Positions 60,450-64,000 of a stretch of 64,000 bases of DNA are shown here, one piece after another; positions within the stretch are counted from its first letter, which is position 1; each line of letters starts with the position of its first letter. The DNA is taken from the NCBI RefSeq assembly GCF_040611135.1, contig NZ_JBEXNL010000001.1, positions 1 to 64,000 on the forward strand. The letters are read 5' to 3'. A program made the translations under genes and the position numbers. The notes below the pieces were generated by a model. The model was not told the origin of the DNA. It saw only the letters and a program-made list of their open reading frames with translations, and made no database searches. The DNA is from Tsukamurella sp040611135. GTDB taxonomy: Bacteria > Actinomycetota > Actinomycetes > Mycobacteriales > Mycobacteriaceae.

Positions 60450-60466
60450 CCGCTCCGGGGGAGCGG
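60450..60466. terminator. Short hairpin between the secreted protein and the NmtR-like gene
   Basis: CCGCTCC (60450-60456) and GGAGCGG (60460-60466) form a 7-bp stem with a GGG loop between convergent genes. No U run; a weak terminator candidate. Confidence 0.4.
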
Positions 60467-60491
60467 AACGGGCGCGTCCGTCGCGCGGTCA

Positions 60492-60854
60492 TCAGAGGTG
60501 GTCGGGCGTTCCCGTCACGGTGTGGTCGGCCTGCGCGACGGACTCCAGGAGGAGCCGCAGGACATGGCCACCCGCTAGACGGTAGAGCCGGGCGGTGCCG
60601 TCGGCGCGGTTCACGACCACACCGGCGAGGCGCAGTTTCGCCAGGTGCTGGCTAGCTGCGGTCGGCGTGCAACCGGCCTTCTCGGCGAGGGCGCCGACGC
60701 TCAACTCGTCGTCGCGCAGGGCCCAGAGCAGCCGGAGTCGGGTGGGCTCGGCGAGCATCGCCAGCATGGAGACCGCGGCACCGACCTGGTCGTCGCTCAG
60801 GTGCTCGGGGTGGTGAGTCGATCCGCTGTAGAGGTCGGTGGCTGAGTGGCCCAT
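60492..60854 (-). CDS. ArsR/SmtB family metal sensor, NmtR-like
   Basis: 120 residues. HTH LAEKAGCTPTAASQHLAKLR in an ArsR fold. The protein begins Met-Gly-His, as in the mycobacterial nickel/cobalt sensor NmtR, whose N-terminal Gly-His is a ligand, and has His in the C-terminal helix and tail (GGHVLRLL, ADHTVTGTPDH). It is divergent from a His-rich metal exporter gene, its likely target. Nickel or cobalt specificity is inferred from ligands and context. Confidence 0.82.
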   Translation of the reverse strand: MGHSATDLYSGSTHHPEHLSDDQVGAAVSMLAMLAEPTRLRLLWALRDDELSVGALAEKAGCTPTAASQHLAKLRLAGVVVNRADGTARLYRLAGGHVLRLLLESVAQADHTVTGTPDHL

Positions 60855-60920
60855 CTCCGCAGTATCTCCTCCGTCGGTCCGGCACCGGTCGTGAATCAGG
60901 CTACCCCTGAGTCGATGAGC

Positions 60921-60944
60921 CTTCGTGTCTTCGTGTCTTCGTGG
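60921..60944. repeat. Three tandem 8-bp repeats in the metal-exporter control region
   Basis: CTTCGTGT at 60921-60928 and 60929-60936, then CTTCGTGG at 60937-60944. The array sits in the 118-bp region between the NmtR-like gene and the exporter gene, directly before a palindromic element. Confidence 0.7.
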
Positions 60945-60962
60945 ATGCGCAGATATGCGATA
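60945..60962. promoter_or_regulatory. Candidate operator of the NmtR-like sensor
   Basis: ATGCGCAGATATGCGATA contains CGCA-GATA-TGCG, an inverted repeat of the interrupted form seen in SmtB/ArsR operators, located 11-28 bases before the exporter ATG. Confidence 0.45.
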
Positions 60963-60972
60963 AGGTAGCCCG

Positions 60973-61689
60973 ATGAGCCTTGCCGCCCCCGCCTTGATCG
61001 CCGCTTCCGCCGGGGTCGGATTCGGCCACGCCGTCATGCCCGATCATTGGGTTCCGCTGTCGGTGATCGCACGGACGCAACGCTATCCGCTGCGCCGGGT
61101 GCTGCGATTGTCCGCGGTGGCCGGGGTTGCGCACGTCGCGCTGTCGCTGCTCCTCGGTGCCGCTGTCATCGCGATCGGACTGCAGTTCCGCTCGATCGTC
61201 GAGCGGAATCAGACACTGATCGTGGGCAGCCTCCTGATCCTGACCGGTCTGGTCTTCCTCGTGATGGAGGTCCTCGGGCGCGGCCACTCCCACGGCCACG
61301 ATGAGCATGGTGGTCACGTCCACGGCGATGGTCGCCACGCCCACGCCCACGACCATGAAGGCCAAGGGCGCGACGGCCGTCATGCGCACGACCACGGCGG
61401 CAGGACGGCGCAGCTGATGGCGTTCGTGATCCCCTTCGGAGCTGCCGCGTCGCCGGACCTGACGATCCTGCCGGTGTTCCTCGCTGCGAGCGGTCTCGGG
61501 GTCGTCGCCGCGACGGGAACCCTCGTCGCCTTCTCGGTCGTGACGATCGGGACGATCGTCGGCCTGACGATGCTCGGCGCGATTGCGGGATATCAGCTTC
61601 GCGGTGCGTGGATCGACAAGGGAGCGAACCTGATCACCGCGGCGGTGCTGCTCGTGGTGGGCGTGTTGGTCGCCGCCGGTATCGTCTGA
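60973..61689 (+). CDS. NicO/RcnA-like nickel-cobalt exporter
   Basis: 238 residues, six helices. Helix 1 carries a metal motif SAGVGFGHAVMPDHW (His19, Asp24, His25), similar to the HX4DH motif of nickel/cobalt transporters. The loop after helix 3 (about 102-139) is extremely His-rich (GHSHGHDEHGGHVHGDG and HAHAHDHEG), as in RcnA-type exporters. Probably expels Ni(II) or Co(II), relieved from repression by the divergent NmtR-like protein when metal binds. Confidence 0.82.
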   Translation: MSLAAPALIAASAGVGFGHAVMPDHWVPLSVIARTQRYPLRRVLRLSAVAGVAHVALSLLLGAAVIAIGLQFRSIVERNQTLIVGSLLILTGLVFLVMEVLGRGHSHGHDEHGGHVHGDGRHAHAHDHEGQGRDGRHAHDHGGRTAQLMAFVIPFGAAASPDLTILPVFLAASGLGVVAATGTLVAFSVVTIGTIVGLTMLGAIAGYQLRGAWIDKGANLITAAVLLVVGVLVAAGIV

Positions 61690-61736
61690 ACTCGCTGGAC
61701 CGTGGGGGTTGTCGCCGAGTCGGGGCGCTGCCGGGG

Positions 61737-62090
61737 CTAGCAGCAGCCGGGATCGAGGACCTTGCAGAGTGCGGTGAGCGCATCGCGACGAGGGGTGTGG
61801 TGCACGCTCATGCCCTGTCGCTCCGACGCGATGAAGCCGGCGATGCGCAGTTGAGTGAGATGGTGGCTGACGGTCGACTCGGCGAGACCCACTGCGGCGG
61901 CGAGTGATCCGGTCGTACAGGGCTCGGCGCAGGTGAACAGAAGCGACAGCATCTTCACGCGAACCGGATCGGCGAGGGCCTTGAGGCGCAGCGCGACGTC
62001 GAGCGCCGCGGCATCGTCGGCCGGTGCGGCCGCGACCGGTGCGCAGCGGACCGGGTCGGTCATGTCGATGACGGGCAACGCCTTGGGCAT
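61737..62090 (-). CDS. arsR: ArsR family arsenic sensor
   Basis: 117 residues. HTH VGLAESTVSHHLTQLRIAGF. Cysteines at 16, 54, 58, 109, 116 and 117 (RCAPV, FTCAEPCTTG, LDPGCC); paired cysteines of this kind bind As(III) in actinobacterial ArsR proteins. It is divergent from the arsenic operon with a CATATG-centred palindrome between them. ATG 62090 gives MPKALPVIDM; ATG 62063 is possible. Confidence 0.88.
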   Translation of the reverse strand: MPKALPVIDMTDPVRCAPVAAAPADDAAALDVALRLKALADPVRVKMLSLLFTCAEPCTTGSLAAAVGLAESTVSHHLTQLRIAGFIASERQGMSVHHTPRRDALTALCKVLDPGCC

Positions 62091-62111
62091 GGAGCCGAGC
62101 CTACGTACCTC

Positions 62112-62127
62112 GTTGACATATGTCGAA
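62112..62127. promoter_or_regulatory. ArsR operator
   Basis: GTTGACATATGTCGAA contains the perfect 10-bp palindrome GACATATGTC (62115-62124), typical of ArsR-family sites, in the gap between arsR and the arsenic operon. TTGACA at 62113 could also be a -35 element for the operon. Confidence 0.65.
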
Positions 62128-62192
62128 GAGGTGGCGTAGAACGGACCGCGCAAGTGATCGGCATACGCCGCAGAGCCTCGGAGGTGGACATC

Positions 62193-62492
62193 GTGTCCCG
62201 CGCACAGCTCGCCCTCAACGCCGACGACTTCGATACGCCGATCGCGTTCTACACCAAGCTGTTCGGTACCGGTCCGGCGAAGGTGAAGCCCGGGTACGCG
62301 AACTTCGCGGCCGCCGATCCCGCCCTCAAGCTCGTGCTGATCGAGAATCCGGGCCACGGCGGCACCGTGAATCACCTCGGCGTCGAGGTCGCGTCCACCG
62401 ATCTCGTGCACGACGAGATCGCGCGCCTCGCGGACACCGGCATGTTCACCGGAGTCGCAGCAGCCGCCACGTGCCAGTGCGGACCGCAGTGA
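62193..62492 (+). CDS. Truncated ArsI/CadI-like glyoxalase-fold protein
   Basis: 99 residues matching the first 85 or so of CadI/ArsI proteins: SRAQLALNADDFDTPIAFYT, KPGYANFAAADPALKLVLIE and the metal ligand His61 in VNHLGVEV. Full-length members have about 150 residues; here the part with the vicinal Cys pair, the WEVYTV strand and its Glu ligand is missing and replaced by a short tail ending TCQCGPQ. Carbon-arsenic lyase activity is therefore unlikely unless the tail Cys pair has a new role. GTG 62193 follows GGAGG; the stop overlaps the ACR3 start. Confidence 0.75.
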   Translation: MSRAQLALNADDFDTPIAFYTKLFGTGPAKVKPGYANFAAADPALKLVLIENPGHGGTVNHLGVEVASTDLVHDEIARLADTGMFTGVAAAATCQCGPQ

Positions 62493-63565
62493 CGGCGCCC
62501 GCCACGGACCACCGGGTCGCAAGGAAGCTGTCGACCCTCGATCGGTTCCTGCCGGTGTGGATCGGCGTCGCGATGGCTGTGGGCCTCCTCCTCGGCCGCG
62601 CGATCCCGGGCCTGAACACGACGCTCGAGAAGATCCGGGTCGACGGGGTCTCCCTGCCGATCGCGGTCGGGTTGCTCATCATGATGTATCCGGTGCTGGC
62701 GAAGGTCCGCTACGACCGCCTCGACACCGTCACCGGCGACCGCAAGCTCCTCCTGGGATCCTTGCTGCTGAACTGGATCGTCGGTCCGGCACTGATGTTC
62801 GCCCTCGCCTGGCTGATGCTTCCCGACCTCCCCGAGTACCGCACGGGGCTCATCATCGTCGGCCTCGCCCGGTGCATCGCCATGGTGATCATCTGGAACG
62901 ACCTGGCCTGCGGTGACCGCGAAGCCGCGGCCGTGCTGGTCGCGCTGAACTCGGTGTTCCAGGTGATCATGTTCGCGGTACTCGGCTGGTTCTACCTGTC
63001 GGTTCTGCCTGGCTGGCTCGGCCTCGAACAGACCACGATCAGTGTCTCGCCGTGGCAGATCGCGAAGTCGGTGCTGATCTTCCTCGGTGTTCCGTTGCTC
63101 GCCGGCTACCTGTCGCGCAGGATCGGGGAGCGATCCAGGGGCCGGGCCTGGTACGAGTCGACCTTCCTGCCCAAGATCGGACCGTGGGCGCTGTACGGGC
63201 TGCTGTTCACCATCGTCGTCCTCTTCGCGCTGCAGGGCGCGCAGATCACCGCTCGCCCCTGGGACGTGGCGAGGATCGCGCTGCCGCTGCTCGCCTACTT
63301 CGCGATCATGTGGGGCGGTGGCTATCTCCTCGGCGCGGTGATGGGCCTGGGCTATGCGCGGACCACCACGCTGGCGTTCACCGCCGCGGGCAACAACTTC
63401 GAGCTCGCCATCGCCGTCGCGATCGCCACGTACGGCGCCACGTCCGGCCAGGCCCTCGCCGGCGTCGTCGGTCCGCTCATCGAGGTCCCCGTCCTCGTGG
63501 CCCTCGTCTACGTCTCCCTCGCTCTACGTGGCTGTTTCACTACCGAGAGGACCGCATCGTCGTGA
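62489..63565 (+). CDS. ACR3-family arsenite efflux pump
   Basis: Membrane carrier expelling As(OH)3. 358 residues, ten helices; the conserved Cys129 in VGLARCIAMVIIWNDLACGD, PVLAKVRYD, and AFTAAGNNFELAIAVAIATYG are ACR3 hallmarks. The GTG start (62489) overlaps the stop of the truncated ArsI-like gene; the stop overlaps arsC. The operon ArsI-like, ACR3, ArsC is controlled by the divergent ArsR. Confidence 0.93.
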   Translation: MTAPATDHRVARKLSTLDRFLPVWIGVAMAVGLLLGRAIPGLNTTLEKIRVDGVSLPIAVGLLIMMYPVLAKVRYDRLDTVTGDRKLLLGSLLLNWIVGPALMFALAWLMLPDLPEYRTGLIIVGLARCIAMVIIWNDLACGDREAAAVLVALNSVFQVIMFAVLGWFYLSVLPGWLGLEQTTISVSPWQIAKSVLIFLGVPLLAGYLSRRIGERSRGRAWYESTFLPKIGPWALYGLLFTIVVLFALQGAQITARPWDVARIALPLLAYFAIMWGGGYLLGAVMGLGYARTTTLAFTAAGNNFELAIAVAIATYGATSGQALAGVVGPLIEVPVLVALVYVSLALRGCFTTERTASS

Positions 63566-63984
63566 GTGTGCCGTCCGTCCTGTTCGTCTGCGTCAAGAAC
63601 GCGGGCAAGTCCCAGATGGCCGCAGGTCTCATGCGCGCCGCGGCGGGGACGACGATCGAGGTCCATTCGGCGGGCACTCGTCCGGGGATCGCGGTCAACG
63701 ACCTGTCGGCCGCGGCGCTCGCCGAGTCGGGCGTCGACATCAGGGGCGAGGAACCGAAAGCAGTCGACGGGGCGCTCCTCAATCGCGTCGACCGGGTCGT
63801 CCTCCTCGGCGCCGAGGCGCAACTCGACGTTCCTGCGGGCGTCGACGTCGAGCGGTGGATCACCGACGAGCCGTCGGGCCGCGGCATCGACGGGCTCGAA
63901 CGCATGCGTCTCATCCGCGATGACATCGCGGACCGCGTCGCCGATCTTCTCGATCGAACTATGTCGTTCGATCGGGACTCGTGA
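63562..63984 (+). CDS. arsC: Arsenate reductase, mycothiol-dependent type
   Basis: Reduces arsenate to arsenite for export by ACR3. 140 residues, low-molecular-weight phosphatase fold with the active loop VCVKNAGKSQMAAG (Cys10). VDRVVLLGAEAQLDVP and the C-terminal ERMRLIRDDIADRV match the Corynebacterium ArsC1/ArsC2 enzymes that use mycothiol and mycoredoxin. GTG start overlaps the ACR3 stop (GTGA). Last gene in the window. Confidence 0.9.
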   Translation: MSVPSVLFVCVKNAGKSQMAAGLMRAAAGTTIEVHSAGTRPGIAVNDLSAAALAESGVDIRGEEPKAVDGALLNRVDRVVLLGAEAQLDVPAGVDVERWITDEPSGRGIDGLERMRLIRDDIADRVADLLDRTMSFDRDS

Positions 63985-64000
63985 CGGCGGCCAGCAGGGT

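Overview
The window comes from a high-GC actinomycete, most likely a mycolic-acid bacterium (Mycobacteriales). The blocks ami/ybaB/recR, murT/gatD, leuA and ask/asd follow the order of the Mycobacterium tuberculosis region Rv3717 to Rv3708. GTG starts, 4-bp ATGA/GTGA overlaps and apparently leaderless promoters are common. The genus cannot be fixed from this window; Tsukamurella or a relative is a reasonable guess.

Layout. 1-350: tail of an rRNA operon (end of 23S, 5S, terminator). 0.1-4.3 kb: ORF running antisense into the 5S gene, peptidoglycan amidase, YbaB-RecR, a P-loop kinase-like protein, DinB and an alkyltransferase-like protein. 4.3-5.4 kb: VapBC-type toxin-antitoxin pair with a third small gene. 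5.6-7.6 kb: MurT/GatD. 7.6-21.6 kb: accessory metabolism and regulators (methyltransferase, EamA exporters, SDRs, LysR, MFS, TetR, a large flavin dehydrogenase, flavohemoglobin, a lipoprotein, a MocR regulator), ending with leuA. leuA is preceded by a probable leaderless leader peptide containing three consecutive Leu codons.

22.0-34.5 kb is the most striking part. An 11.3-kb gene encodes a three-module NRPS (C-A-T x3) with a terminal thioesterase that continues without a stop into a complete DrrA-type ABC ATPase. Its stop overlaps the start of a DrrB-type permease, and an MbtH gene follows before a strong terminator. Synthesis and export of a short peptide appear to be built into one transcription unit, with the ATPase physically attached to the synthetase.

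34.5-44.4 kb: two GT-C membrane glycosyltransferases, an MmpS-like protein, ask (with an internal start for a beta subunit) and asd, a TetR, ferritin with an upstream IdeR/DtxR-like box, and a PepSY protein plus a His/Met-rich membrane protein behind a CsoR-like operator (probable copper operon). 44.4-50 kb: stand-alone trpF, then LysR, a serine hydrolase and a penicillin-binding lipoprotein in a row, and a PucR-type regulator. 50.3-54.9 kb: PHA-type operon (acyl-CoA ligase, PhaC, MaoC hydratase, PhaZ). 54.9-58.9 kb: Fur, Ohr, a tandem FluC pair, YqeY, a metallophosphoesterase and tRNA-Pro(CGG). 59-64 kb: TetR with small envelope and secreted proteins, an NmtR-like sensor divergent from a His-rich metal exporter, and an arsenic operon (ArsR, truncated CadI/ArsI-like protein, ACR3, ArsC).

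The word GACGGTGC (complement GCACCGTC) recurs about 50 times across the window on both strands, roughly ten times more than base composition predicts. All functional calls come from reading motifs and gene context; no database search was run.
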